Origin: a virus | Direction: 5' to 3' (one strand) | DNA length: 28,885 nucleotides | Virus record (IMG/VR): IMGVR_UViG_3300043410_002315 | Coordinates: 1 to 28,885 of that record | Shown: positions 1-7,735 of the stretch, piece by piece | Numbering within the stretch: position 1 is the first letter of the stretch | How the letters are laid out: the number at the start of each line of letters is the position of its first letter | The notes under the pieces: generated by a model | What the model was told of the DNA's origin: nothing | The model's input: the letters and a program-made list of their open reading frames with translations, nothing else | The model's database searches: none | Made by a program: the position numbers and the translations under genes

Positions 1-437
1 GAAACCGCCTGAAGTGTCAGCAGGTTTTTAGCCTTGGTCGCAGCAATTTCCGCTGCCGATTTTTCGGCCTTGGTTTTGATACCAGCAAGCTTTTCGGCCG
101 CCTTGATGCGGTTAATACGGCGAGGTTCCGCTGAAGGAACGGCCGCGGTAACTGCATGGAAGAGAGTTACAAAGCGCTCGAGATTTTCGTATTCGAAGGT
201 GGAAAGAGTGCTGGAAGATTTGACCAGTTTAAAACCAGCCGCAACCGCCGCGGCATGAATTTCCTTGAGGAAGTTTGAATATGCACCAACGATATATGTA
301 CCGTTGTTGATGTTGACCTGAACACGGCCAGCTTTACCGGCTTTCACGTAAAACACGCGGTCATTATATTGAACGACCGGGCCGAGAGTCTTGGTTTTTG
401 CCTCAAAGTCGGCAAAAGAAATGGCAACCTTACCCAT
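1..437 (-). CDS. Hypothetical protein, 3' end cut by window edge
   Basis: An open frame runs on the minus strand from an ATG at 437 to the window edge without a stop (about 145 codons visible). It begins MGKVAISFADFEAKTK, and the visible C-terminal part is very rich in Ala and Lys (AEKSAAEIAATKAK), suggesting a basic helical segment. I do not recognise the family. Third positions are richer in G/C (many GCC, GCG, CTC codons) than in the neighbouring genes, which may mean high expression or another origin. It lies downstream of a terminator-like hairpin and a possible promoter, so it probably starts its own transcript. The plus-strand frame at 34-258 is a shadow of it. Confidence 0.75.
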   Translation of the reverse strand, partial: MGKVAISFADFEAKTKTLGPVVQYNDRVFYVKAGKAGRVQVNINNGTYIVGAYSNFLKEIHAAAVAAGFKLVKSSSTLSTFEYENLERFVTLFHAVTAAVPSAEPRRINRIKAAEKLAGIKTKAEKSAAEIAATKAKNLLTLQAV

Positions 438-492
438 GATATAATCCTTCAGTTAGAAGCACCAAATCGGTGCATTTCGATTTAACTATAAG

Positions 493-522
493 ATACTATC
501 ATAAAGAAACCGGGCTGTAAAC
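493..522 (-). promoter_or_regulatory. Possible T4-early-like promoter for the 1-437 gene
   Basis: Read on the minus strand, GTTTAC (517-522) is followed after 18 bases by TAGTAT (493-498). GTTTAC is the -35 form of T4 early promoters. The -10 match is imperfect and the spacer is one base longer than ideal. The position, between a terminator-like hairpin and the ATG at 437, supports the call. Confidence 0.4.
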
Positions 523-540
523 CGAAAAATGCATATTCTA

Positions 541-567
541 TAAAAAAAGTGTGTTACAAGTGTAACA
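541..567 (-). terminator. Rho-independent terminator after the exonuclease gene
   Basis: On the minus strand, directly after the stop codon at 573, TGTTAC and GTAACA form a 6-bp stem around a 4-base loop (552-567). Three bases later there is a run of seven T. The stem is short and AT-rich, so termination may be partial. It would end the minus-strand unit carrying RNase H, PhoH and the nuclease. Confidence 0.6.
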
Positions 568-572
568 GGATG

Positions 573-1265
573 TTACATTTTGCGGTAACCTGTAAATATC
601 TCGGTAACCTTTGCCCTATAGCCCTCGTTGGGCCTTACATAGACCTGTGGTTCGGGTTGGTCATCCACTGCTATGACGATAGCAAACTGTGGTACCTTAA
701 GACCAGTCCGTTCTTCCATCATCATAGCATAGGTTGTGGCCTGAAGGAAATATCCTTCGATCCATTCTTCCTTTTTAGGCTTCCTGGAGGTCTTGAAGTC
801 GACGATGGTGGGAAGGCCATCCCATTCGGCAATACAGTCAGTTCGGCCTGCTGCCTTGAGTGTAAAGGAATAAAGTGGAGCTTCAATAGCATAAATCTTG
901 GTAATCTTTTCATCGATTACCGGTTGGATTTGCTTGAAGTTAAAAAGATTAACTGGCATTGCTTCTCGCTTCCAGTCATCTTCGTTGAGCAAATAGCGCT
1001 CGGCCAATAAATGAATTGCTGTGCCGCGATTGCCTGCCTGTGTCAAAACCTGAGTGGCTTTTTCTTCACCAATTTCACGGCGCCAATTTTCAATGCCGGA
1101 TTTATCCAGTGCTTGACCAAGTACTGTAGTAACAGACATGGCAAGTTCACCGTTCGGCAATTCATAAAAGCGCTTATCATGCATAGTAATAGCAGTCAGT
1201 TGCTCGAATTCATAGAACTCGTGCTTGAAGTATTTACGCGGCGATGTTGAGCCTTGTTTTAGCAA
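573..1265 (-). CDS. PD-(D/E)XK superfamily exonuclease
   Basis: Predicted DNA exonuclease of the PD-(D/E)XK fold (Cas4/RecB/MGME1-like), likely acting in phage DNA recombination, repair or host DNA breakdown. Motifs in order: GTAIH with H85, an acidic strand near E129, GRTDCI with D143, IVDFKTS with D156 and K158 as the catalytic D-x-K, and QATTY with Q175 and Y179. The 230-residue frame begins with TTG inside the end of phoH, and AAGGA lies 8 bases upstream of it. An internal ATG at 1184 has no clear ribosome site and would remove an N-terminal strand, so I prefer the TTG. It is the last gene before the terminator at 541-567. The fold is confident; substrate polarity cannot be read. Confidence 0.8.
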   Translation of the reverse strand: MLKQGSTSPRKYFKHEFYEFEQLTAITMHDKRFYELPNGELAMSVTTVLGQALDKSGIENWRREIGEEKATQVLTQAGNRGTAIHLLAERYLLNEDDWKREAMPVNLFNFKQIQPVIDEKITKIYAIEAPLYSFTLKAAGRTDCIAEWDGLPTIVDFKTSRKPKKEEWIEGYFLQATTYAMMMEERTGLKVPQFAIVIAVDDQPEPQVYVRPNEGYRAKVTEIFTGYRKM

Positions 1266-1977
1266 TAATATATTCCTTTACCATGGAAGATCTCACAATA
1301 TCATCTTCCTTGAAATCCACATATGCGAACGATTTCATTCTATCAAGAATTCTCATAAAGTCAACCAAACCGTTCTTTTCATGTTCACGGGTAAAGTCAG
1401 ACTGTCTAAAGTCTCCACAGAATATTATTTTACAATTTTTGCCGACTCTAGTTATAACTGAGTCAAGCTCATGTAATGTCATATTGGCAATTTCATCAAC
1501 CACAATAATACTATCATTGATAGTAATACCGCGTATGAAAGAAGTACTGATGAAATCGACAATACCTTTCGATTTAAGATATTCATAAGCGTCTCCTCGC
1601 TCGAAGAGTTCATGAAAGATTGCCTGATATGGCGCTTCATAGACTTTGGATTTTTCTTTGTTGTTACCGGGAAGGAATCCCATGTCTCTTGTAGGTACAA
1701 CGGACCTAACGATGACAAGCTTTTTGTATCTGCTTGATTCACTGAGGATGGATTGTAACGATAGGTATATTGAGAGGAAGCTTTTTCCAGTGCCTGCGAT
1801 GCCGTGGAGTAGGAGGTTTTTTCCGTCATGATATCTCTCAAACGTGAGACGTTGATTTTCAGTTAATGGTTCTATGTGTTTTAATTGAAAATTAAGTTTT
1901 GGATTGTTCTGTTGTTCTCTGCCCTGTTGCTCTTGAATTCTGCGCTGCTTTCTAGTCAGTCTTTTTGTAGTACTCAT
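1234..1977 (-). CDS. phoH: PhoH-like P-loop ATPase
   Basis: PhoH-family ATPase, an enzyme class very common in marine phages; its biochemical role in infection is not settled. The Walker A motif is HGIAGTGKS (about residues 58-66) and Walker B is IIVVDEIANM (D161, E162). CGDFRQSD, near residue 212, fits the conserved sensor-like region of the family. The N-terminus is a basic, Gln-rich stretch (KRLTRKQRRIQEQQ). The frame can open at a GTG at 1986, but the ATG at 1977 has a GTGGA ribosome site 5 bases upstream and is preferred. Its 3' end overlaps the start of the exonuclease gene by 32 bases, so the two are co-transcribed. Family assignment is firm. Confidence 0.9.
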   Translation of the reverse strand: MSTTKRLTRKQRRIQEQQGREQQNNPKLNFQLKHIEPLTENQRLTFERYHDGKNLLLHGIAGTGKSFLSIYLSLQSILSESSRYKKLVIVRSVVPTRDMGFLPGNNKEKSKVYEAPYQAIFHELFERGDAYEYLKSKGIVDFISTSFIRGITINDSIIVVDEIANMTLHELDSVITRVGKNCKIIFCGDFRQSDFTREHEKNGLVDFMRILDRMKSFAYVDFKEDDIVRSSMVKEYIIAKTRLNIAA

Positions 1978-1989
1978 GCAATCCACTTT

Positions 1990-2232
1990 TTAAAATGTGT
2001 TAATAGTGCTCCTAGATATTCCTCTACTGTTCTTCTTTTTAATATCTTTGAGCAGATCACGGAATCCCTGTTCAGGTTTTCCAAGTCCTCTGCCAGAATG
2101 AACAAGAGGTGCTCCATTAACAAGTTGCGTTATATTTGGGTTATCATTTAAATACTGCTCAAGAGCAGAGATACTCATAAAGTCCTCAAACTCTTCACCA
2201 GTACTTGTATTTAGGAATTTATAAGTTGGCAT
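1990..2232 (-). CDS. Small conserved phage protein (MPTY- start)
   Basis: An 80-residue protein beginning MPTYKFLNTSTGEEFEDF. The start recalls FmdB-type zinc ribbons (MPTYEF...), but there are no cysteines, so it cannot bind zinc in that way. It has a predicted helix (SISALEQYLNDNP) followed by a glycine-rich turn and a basic tail (DIKKKNSRG). From memory, similar short proteins of unknown function occur next to phoH or recombination genes in marine T4-like phages. Its ATG overlaps the stop of the upstream gene, so it belongs to the RNase H-PhoH unit. No function is assigned. Confidence 0.8.
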   Translation of the reverse strand: MPTYKFLNTSTGEEFEDFMSISALEQYLNDNPNITQLVNGAPLVHSGRGLGKPEQGFRDLLKDIKKKNSRGISRSTINTF

Positions 2233-2426
2233 CAGCGAGGATCTCCATAATTATAATAATCCCAGTCATCTTCTTCTTCATCTTCTAATAGAGCACTTAG
2301 ATCTTTAGTTTTAAGTGCTCTGTCAAAGCGCTTTTCTTTGCGCTTGTCTTTAATCTTACGACCATCAGTTTCAAATTCTTCATCATCGTAATCGCGATCC
2401 TCAAAACCGTAACGACGCTTCTTCAT
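2232..2426 (-). CDS. Small highly charged hypothetical protein
   Basis: A 64-residue protein (MKKRRYGFEDRDYDDEEFE...) with alternating basic and acidic blocks, ending in an acidic segment (LLEDEEEDDWDYYNYGD). It is probably disordered. The frame can be extended upstream to 2471, but that would run inside the preceding gene. The ATG at 2426 lies directly after that gene's stop and has AGGAG about 13 bases upstream, so it is the better start. The family is not recognised. Confidence 0.75.
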   Translation of the reverse strand: MKKRRYGFEDRDYDDEEFETDGRKIKDKRKEKRFDRALKTKDLSALLEDEEEDDWDYYNYGDPR

Positions 2427-2427
2427 T

Positions 2428-2859
2428 TTAGTTCTTAGTCTCCTGTGGCAACAAATCGGGAAATGCTTCACGAACCATTTCTGTTGTAATACCTTTCCAT
2501 GGCAATTTCTTTTCTTTAATTGAAAGAATTAAGTCAGCATCTGCTGGTGCAAGTGCTTCCAAAAATTCCACAAACATTGTTTCACGCTTAAGTGGCTTAA
2601 GATTAGGACCACCTTCAACAAAATAAATCAATTTACGAGCATCTTTAATCAGTACATTTTCCTGATCAACGAGATCATTCTTACGGAACGGCGGTACGCC
2701 TTCAGGCAAATTCCACTTAATACGTGGATCAAAAGCGCCTTGCAAAATAGTACGAAGAACATAACTATCGTTTGCCTTAAGTGCTTCTACTTTATCTTCT
2801 TTCTTTTTTAGCTTGCTGACCTTCTCTAGAAATTCAGCTACGCCTACCCTCATTCCCAT
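2428..2859 (-). CDS. Conserved phage protein of unknown function
   Basis: A 143-residue soluble protein without signal or membrane segments. The N-terminus is helical and Lys-rich (VAEFLEKVSKLKKKEDKVEAL), followed by YVLRTILQGAFDPRIKWNLP, a pattern I recall from conserved hypothetical proteins of marine T4-like phages (possibly the DUF6433 family; unverified). It starts one base before the stop of the RNase H gene, consistent with coupling. The location among replication genes suggests a role in DNA metabolism, but this is only positional. Confidence 0.8.
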   Translation of the reverse strand: MGMRVGVAEFLEKVSKLKKKEDKVEALKANDSYVLRTILQGAFDPRIKWNLPEGVPPFRKNDLVDQENVLIKDARKLIYFVEGGPNLKPLKRETMFVEFLEALAPADADLILSIKEKKLPWKGITTEMVREAFPDLLPQETKN

Positions 2860-2860
2860 T

Positions 2861-3715
2861 TTAAAACTCCGAGATGTGTTCCATTAGATGTTTAAGTTTG
2901 TTTGCGATAAAATAATTAAACATTTTATCACGGCTTCTGTTTGTTTGTGATTCATATGACTCTAGAATCTTTTCCGCAATTTCTTTTGGTACACGTGAGA
3001 GGTCAATCAGCTCACGGTTACGCATAAAATTACGGAAATTAGGATGATCAAGTTTACCATCCAATCCAAGTTCAATGAGTGCATCAATTTTCTTTTGTGT
3101 CAGAGGTCGCTGGCGCTCGCCCGTAACAAAACAATTATCAGGAGAAAGTACGTTAGGTACACCATCGCCTGCGTCTCCTTTCAGGACGTGTTCTTCTAAG
3201 TATCGACTTGGGTTATTATGTGTGATCCACTTCTTACGCACAGGATCATATTGTTTCACGTGTGAATATTTGTGAAGTTGGATAAAGTCTTTATCACCAG
3301 AAAGGATGAGAATATTCTCGGGAGGAAACACACCGTAGTTTGCCACAAGTGTGGCAATAATATCATCTGCCTCAGCAGACTCGATATCAATAACTCGGTA
3401 AGGAAAATAATCCTTGAGTTCCTGCCTGATCTTATTCAGACATTCAAAAATTGCCTTCCAGTCCATTTCGGACTTCTCTTGGCTCTTTTTACGATTTGCT
3501 TTATAGTAAGGGAAGTATTTTTTACGCCAGTAATTTGTGTTATCGCAAGCAATAACAAGTTCACCATAATCGGCACCGAACTTTTGGCGATAATTACGAA
3601 GTGAATTAAGGACCATATGTCGGACCATGTTCTCTTCGATTTGTGCATTGGTATGATTACCAAGTTGCACCATGAGATTTGAAAGCATAACTTGTGAGAG
3701 ATCAACAATGATCAT
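2861..3715 (-). CDS. rnh: T4-type RNase H (5'-3' exonuclease/flap nuclease)
   Basis: Member of the FEN/5' nuclease family that in T4 removes RNA primers from Okazaki fragments. The metal-binding acidic residues are visible: D5 (IIVDLS), D58 (IACDN), E115/D117/D118 (ESAEADDII) and D141/D143 (LSGDKDF). KGDAGDGVPNV, near residues 179-189, is the helix-3-turn-helix DNA-binding motif with its acidic residues. At 284 residues it is close to T4 RNase H (about 305). It sits in a minus-strand unit behind a possible promoter at 4116-4144 and follows a small acidic gene. Assignment is firm. Confidence 0.93.
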   Translation of the reverse strand: MIIVDLSQVMLSNLMVQLGNHTNAQIEENMVRHMVLNSLRNYRQKFGADYGELVIACDNTNYWRKKYFPYYKANRKKSQEKSEMDWKAIFECLNKIRQELKDYFPYRVIDIESAEADDIIATLVANYGVFPPENILILSGDKDFIQLHKYSHVKQYDPVRKKWITHNNPSRYLEEHVLKGDAGDGVPNVLSPDNCFVTGERQRPLTQKKIDALIELGLDGKLDHPNFRNFMRNRELIDLSRVPKEIAEKILESYESQTNRSRDKMFNYFIANKLKHLMEHISEF

Positions 3716-3722
3716 GATAAAA

Positions 3723-4109
3723 TCAGCCTATATCGGCTGGCTCCCTTTCGTATTCTTCAAGATTAAGATCAAGGCGTTTAGTGACGGAAATTGTACCATC
3801 TGATTCTTCGATAAAGAAGGATTCTGAGATTTCTTGGATAGGATGTTTGATATCATAGTATTTACACATAAGTGATCTGATAGACTCAACTATCATAGCA
3901 CTATCTTTAAGATTCTGAGTATCTTCTTCCTCCTCAGGAACCACATCAAAACCTGCTACCATCATATCATTAAAGAGCTTTGGAATTAAAGTCTGTAATG
4001 CTTCGTTGATATGGTTTATCTTTACCATGTTCATATCGGTAGCAATCTTCTCTTCAGAAGGAATTACCGATTGTTTGTTTTTCCTAGGAAACTGAATTAC
4101 ATTATCCAT
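3723..4109 (-). CDS. Hypothetical protein
   Basis: A 128-residue acidic soluble protein (MDNVIQFPRKNKQS...). The middle is helical (INEALQTLIPKLFNDMMVAG) and contains an EEEED run, and the C-terminus is acidic. I recognise no family or motif. It is the first gene of the RNase H-PhoH-exonuclease unit. The ATG at 4109 lacks a strong ribosome site, and a sigma70-like promoter upstream would place the transcript start almost at the ATG (see findings). Confidence 0.75.
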   Translation of the reverse strand: MDNVIQFPRKNKQSVIPSEEKIATDMNMVKINHINEALQTLIPKLFNDMMVAGFDVVPEEEEDTQNLKDSAMIVESIRSLMCKYYDIKHPIQEISESFFIEESDGTISVTKRLDLNLEEYEREPADIG

Positions 4110-4115
4110 TTATAG

Positions 4116-4144
4116 ATCTTATCCCAAGACAAGCAATATGTCAA
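4116..4144 (-). promoter_or_regulatory. Sigma70-like promoter for the RNase H-PhoH unit
   Basis: On the minus strand, a perfect TTGACA (4139-4144) is followed after exactly 17 bases by TAAGAT (4116-4121). It lies in the 44-base gap between the heptose module and the RNase H unit. The -10 matches the consensus at 4 of 6 positions. Confidence 0.5.
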
Positions 4145-4153
4145 CAATATTTA

Positions 4154-4750
4154 TTAAAGTTTAAGGTTAGATGGGTCGGTGGCCATATTTGTGCGGATCT
4201 TCTGGGCCAGAGCGTGCATTAGCATCTGGTGGACATCTTCCACCACCCCATAATTATAGGTATTTACCCGCACCATATAATCGGCCAAATCTCCACGGTA
4301 TATCTTACCGCCGTCAAACCCTATAAAAGCCAAAGTTTTCCAACCTTGTTCTCGAGCCTGTTTTAGGGCTTTAACTATATTTGGAGAATTACCGCTTGAT
4401 GAAATGGCTAATAGAACACCAGGAGTATCTTTTAGATATTCAACTTGTTTTGCAAATACATCTTCAAAGCTGTAGTCATTTGATATGGCAAGCATCAACG
4501 GAGCATTTGAAGCCAAACTGATAACTTTGCTAGTCAAATGTGTATCATGTTGAATACCTTTTGTATGATCACAAGCAAAGTGTTCTGATATGGCCGCAGA
4601 GCCTCCATTACCGATTACGTAAATTGGAACATTATTTCTATATGCATCAAGCAGTACTGAAAAAGCCATGAAGACTTCTGAATCATCCACACCTCTGGCA
4701 GCATCATTTATTTTTGTAATATATTCATCAAAGAAGTTAGTGTCGGTCAT
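4154..4750 (-). CDS. gmhA: Sedoheptulose-7-phosphate isomerase (GmhA-like SIS domain)
   Basis: SIS-fold sugar phosphate isomerase of the GmhA type, which converts sedoheptulose 7-phosphate to D-glycero-D-manno-heptose 7-phosphate, the first step of nucleotide-activated heptose synthesis. The substrate loop GNGGSAAISEHFACD (residues 47-61) matches the family, and a second phosphate loop AISSSGNSPN lies near residues 115-124. The C-terminal VEDVHQMLMHAL supplies the His residues expected near the metal site. Length (198) is normal. The gene overlaps the kinase gene by 14 bases and ends the heptose/glycosyltransferase operon. The superfamily is certain; the substrate is inferred from the adjacent HddA-like kinase. 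Confidence 0.88.
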   Translation of the reverse strand: MTDTNFFDEYITKINDAARGVDDSEVFMAFSVLLDAYRNNVPIYVIGNGGSAAISEHFACDHTKGIQHDTHLTSKVISLASNAPLMLAISNDYSFEDVFAKQVEYLKDTPGVLLAISSSGNSPNIVKALKQAREQGWKTLAFIGFDGGKIYRGDLADYMVRVNTYNYGVVEDVHQMLMHALAQKIRTNMATDPSNLKL

Positions 4751-5726
4751 TGTTAAACATTTCTATTGTTGAACCATACTCAGTAAATTGGAAAGGAAAT
4801 CTTTCGTAATTTATCATCTTCTTAGCAAAAGAATAATGTTGTTCTTCTGGAACATAAAATAGCATATATCCACCGCCGCCTGCTCCAAGCAACTTACCAC
4901 CAAGAGCACCAGCTTTCATTCCACATTCATACATTCTATCTATTTCTAAGTTACTTACGTTTGCTGATAACTTTTTCTTTGTATTCCATGAATGATCAAG
5001 TAACTTACCAAATTCATCCAACTCTTTATTCATCAAACATTCAACTGCCAAGCGTGCATATTCTACCATCTTTATAGTATTATCTACAGTATCAGTATTA
5101 TTCTTTAAATTATCAACTTGAGTCGACAAAATACTTGATGCTTGTCGATTAATGCCAGTATTATATATGAATAAGTTGTGATGAAGATTTTGTATTACAT
5201 TATTACCAAGTGGCATAGGTTGAACTGTAGTAGCATTTTTGCTAAAAGATATTACATTAAATCCACCATATGCAGCGGCATATTGATCTTGCTTACCAAT
5301 CGGTTCACCACAGCGTGTAATTTCAATATAAGATGCAACTTCTGCTAGATCTCTCTTATTAAAAGAGAATCCAAGATGTTTACCAAGTGCATTGAGCACG
5401 CCAACTGTAAATGTGGATGATGATCCAAGACCAGTACCTTTTGTAGGCACATCAGAGAAGCTAGCAATCTCGATGTTACTGGTAATGCCTACGTGCTTTA
5501 GCACTTCACGGATGCGGTCATGTTTTATTTCGTCGACCGACTTTGGATATTCCATTTCAGAATATACTAGCTTGATATGATTTGCAACACAGATATTTGC
5601 TGCAATGTATATATGTTTATTGATTGTAGTTGAAAGTACCAGTCCGTTATGATTCTCGTAAAACTCTGGAATATCACTTCCGCCACCGAAGAAACTTATA
5701 CGAAGTGGAGTCTTAGTTACTATCAT
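4737..5726 (-). CDS. hddA: GHMP kinase, heptose-7-phosphate kinase-like (HddA)
   Basis: GHMP-family small-molecule kinase of the HddA type, phosphorylating heptose 7-phosphate at C1. Motif 1 is PLRISFFGGGSDIPEF (residues 7-22); the ATP loop is GTGLGSSSTFTVG (about 96-108); motif 3 is GKLLGAGGGGYMLFYV (about 277-292). Length (329) fits HddA. It overlaps gmhA downstream by 14 bases and the glycosyltransferase upstream by 4 bases, so it is part of one operon. No GmhB-type phosphatase is seen here, so the host may supply that step. Family is firm; exact sugar is inferred. Confidence 0.88.
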   Translation of the reverse strand: MIVTKTPLRISFFGGGSDIPEFYENHNGLVLSTTINKHIYIAANICVANHIKLVYSEMEYPKSVDEIKHDRIREVLKHVGITSNIEIASFSDVPTKGTGLGSSSTFTVGVLNALGKHLGFSFNKRDLAEVASYIEITRCGEPIGKQDQYAAAYGGFNVISFSKNATTVQPMPLGNNVIQNLHHNLFIYNTGINRQASSILSTQVDNLKNNTDTVDNTIKMVEYARLAVECLMNKELDEFGKLLDHSWNTKKKLSANVSNLEIDRMYECGMKAGALGGKLLGAGGGGYMLFYVPEEQHYSFAKKMINYERFPFQFTEYGSTIEMFNNDRH

Positions 5727-6718
5727 GACGTTTTATAAACAAACATTTCACCAGGAATTTTTCTTGACTCTGTTGTAGGATACTTAATAAGCAGATCTTT
5801 CATCAAGTATTCCCACTGACCACTTATCTTAGTAATATTGAATCTTGTATCTGCATATGCTTTAACAAACCCAAGATATTTTTGCATATCATCAGTATTG
5901 ACTACTTGAATTGCGTGGTCAAGATATTGATAAAAAACATTAGCATGTTCTTTCATATCTTGATTGAATTGATACATTGTAGTCAATCCACCAGCGGTAT
6001 CAGGTAGGGCAGCAAGATTTGGATGTACACACATCAACCCAGCAGACATTGATTCCATGAGTACACGGCACGATGTTTCAGGCCAAATGTTTGGATATGC
6101 AAGAATATGTGACTTCAATAGATGTTCACGGAGTACTTCCTGTGGAGCAAACCCATGATATGTCATCTGAGGGTGGTTACGAATTTGTTCGTAGAGTGGC
6201 TCAAACTCTTGATCTTTTTCTTCCCATCCGTAAATCTTAAATGACGAGAAAACATGAAGATGAATATTTGGATATTTCTGAGCCAATACTTCAAATGTAG
6301 GCACAAGAATATTCAGACCACGATGTGGTGTAGAAAAATAGATTAGATTGATAGTATCTTTTGGCTTCTCAGTCTTCTGAAATGGTTCAATGGGAGTTTC
6401 AATAACTGTAAGCTTCTCGTCATATGGCATTCTCAACTTAGTAATAAAGTCATTCATCTGCCAATTTGAACTGAAAACAACTTTGTGAAACTTTCGACGA
6501 CTGTTTGCATTAGCCAAATGCTGAACTTCTGGATCTTCGGGCAAGTCATGTTGCCAATAAATTCGGATCTTTTCTTCATTCAGATCACGCAGTCGTGAAG
6601 GAATGACTTGAAATTCATTTGAAAGTTCTTCTGGAATAAGTTTTGCAATACTGCGTTTAGTAATTTCAGTACCACCTTGTGAGTTTACTGAAATCTCATT
6701 CTCTTCAAACCCCTGCAT
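5723..6718 (-). CDS. Glycosyltransferase, GT4/GT-B type
   Basis: A 331-residue cytosolic GT-B glycosyltransferase, probably moving a sugar from a nucleotide donor to the host surface, a phage protein or DNA. The N-terminal half holds IRIYWQHDLPEDPEV and VVFSSNWQMNDF, typical of acceptor domains. The C-terminal donor domain begins near INLIYFSTPHRGLN and includes ILAYPNIWPETSCRVLMESM, with the acidic residue of the GT4 E-x7-E region. The frame opens with TTG at 6721, but the ATG at 6718 has GAGG 8 bases upstream and is preferred. It lies between a nucleotidyltransferase and a heptose kinase, so an activated heptose is a plausible donor; this is inference. Confidence 0.82.
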   Translation of the reverse strand: MQGFEENEISVNSQGGTEITKRSIAKLIPEELSNEFQVIPSRLRDLNEEKIRIYWQHDLPEDPEVQHLANANSRRKFHKVVFSSNWQMNDFITKLRMPYDEKLTVIETPIEPFQKTEKPKDTINLIYFSTPHRGLNILVPTFEVLAQKYPNIHLHVFSSFKIYGWEEKDQEFEPLYEQIRNHPQMTYHGFAPQEVLREHLLKSHILAYPNIWPETSCRVLMESMSAGLMCVHPNLAALPDTAGGLTTMYQFNQDMKEHANVFYQYLDHAIQVVNTDDMQKYLGFVKAYADTRFNITKISGQWEYLMKDLLIKYPTTESRKIPGEMFVYKTS

Positions 6719-7130
6719 CAATAATCCTCTTTCTCAATTCAGTAGTACTATAGTCATGTCGACGTTTAATATAATCAATTTCTATGCCAAGTTGATTACA
6801 TACAATATGCCCAGTAAAGTTATTTAGTCCTCTATAGTCCTCACCCAAAAATCTTATGTTGATTGGAGTTGTGGCTAATAGATTATTAAGATCTTTTTCC
6901 GTTTCATAAGGAATGATCTTATCAACGTGTAAAGAATTTTCTAATTGAATGAATCTCTCGAACACAGTTTGAATTGGTTTGTTTTTCGAGGAAGGTCTAT
7001 CAATAGTGGGATCTGTGTGTAACCCCACTATTAGATAGTCACATTTAGTTTTACATTCTCTAAGAAGAAAATTATGACCTGCGTGAAACAGATCAAAGGC
7101 TCCACATATGAAGCCAACTTTAAATGTCAT
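6705..7130 (-). CDS. Cytidylyl-/adenylyltransferase-like nucleotidyltransferase
   Basis: A 141-residue HxGH-type nucleotidyltransferase (TagD/HldE C-domain-like). It would join a nucleotide to a sugar or polyol phosphate. The first motif is GAFDLFHAGH (residues 10-19), and the C-terminal signature STTELRKRI matches the family's ST-x-x-LRxRI. RFLGEDYRG is a typical internal strand and loop. It overlaps the peroxiredoxin gene by 4 bases and the glycosyltransferase gene by 14. Together with gmhA and hddA it would complete nucleotide-heptose formation, although glycerol-phosphate activation is an alternative. Superfamily certain, substrate not. Confidence 0.85.
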   Translation of the reverse strand: MTFKVGFICGAFDLFHAGHNFLLRECKTKCDYLIVGLHTDPTIDRPSSKNKPIQTVFERFIQLENSLHVDKIIPYETEKDLNNLLATTPINIRFLGEDYRGLNNFTGHIVCNQLGIEIDYIKRRHDYSTTELRKRIIDAGV

Positions 7131-7726
7131 GGAGAAATATCTCTCTTAAGATAATTCAAAATGTTCTCTGGTGATGTTTCACCATACGGATCTGTTTCAC
7201 AGTTATTTTCAAAGCCGGGCTCTTCAAACCAAGCTTCAATCTTACCGTTATTAACAATCATAGCATAACGCCATGAACGATCACCAAAGCCAAGATTCTC
7301 TTTTTGAACAAGCATCTGCATTTTGCTAGTAAATTCATTATTACCATCAGGTAAAACTTTGACGTGTTCAAGATTTTGTGACTTTGCCCAAGCATTCATA
7401 GTAAATGCATCATTTACTGAAAGGCAGTAAATATCATCAATACCGAGGGCAAAGAAATCTTCAAAATTAGTTTCAAAGCCAGGAAGTTGATATGTTGAAC
7501 ATGTAGGAGTAAATGCACCAGGTAATGAAAATACAATGATGCGTTTACCACCAAAAATCTCGTATGAGTTTAAATCATCCCAACGATAAGGATTGGGTCC
7601 CTCAATAGAATCATCACGAACGCGGATTTTAAAGTTGACAGCTGGTACAATTGATCCTACTCTCTTTGCTTTGCGTTTTTCGTGTTCTAATCTATCCCAT
7701 TCATCATAATCATAAACTGGCATCAT
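7127..7726 (-). CDS. Peroxiredoxin, Prx5 type
   Basis: Thiol peroxidase of the Prx5 subfamily, reducing peroxides. The active site is PGAFTPTCS with the peroxidatic C76 and T73; IYCLSVNDAF, near residues 98-107, is a Prx5 hallmark. An extra Cys in ENNCETDPYG near the C-terminus could be a resolving Cys. The N-terminal 30 residues (DEWDRLEHEKRKAKR) are a charged extension. Two ATGs stand in tandem (7726, 7723), with AAGGAA 4-7 bases upstream. A glutaredoxin is encoded about 1 kb upstream in the same transcript and could be its electron donor. Family firm. Confidence 0.92.
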   Translation of the reverse strand: MMPVYDYDEWDRLEHEKRKAKRVGSIVPAVNFKIRVRDDSIEGPNPYRWDDLNSYEIFGGKRIIVFSLPGAFTPTCSTYQLPGFETNFEDFFALGIDDIYCLSVNDAFTMNAWAKSQNLEHVKVLPDGNNEFTSKMQMLVQKENLGFGDRSWRYAMIVNNGKIEAWFEEPGFENNCETDPYGETSPENILNYLKRDISP

Positions 7727-7735
7727 AGTAATTCC

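Noticed and set aside
34-258. Plus-strand open frame of 74 codons
   Set aside because: It lies antisense inside a longer minus-strand gene that starts at 437 and runs off the edge; its composition is that of a shadow frame.
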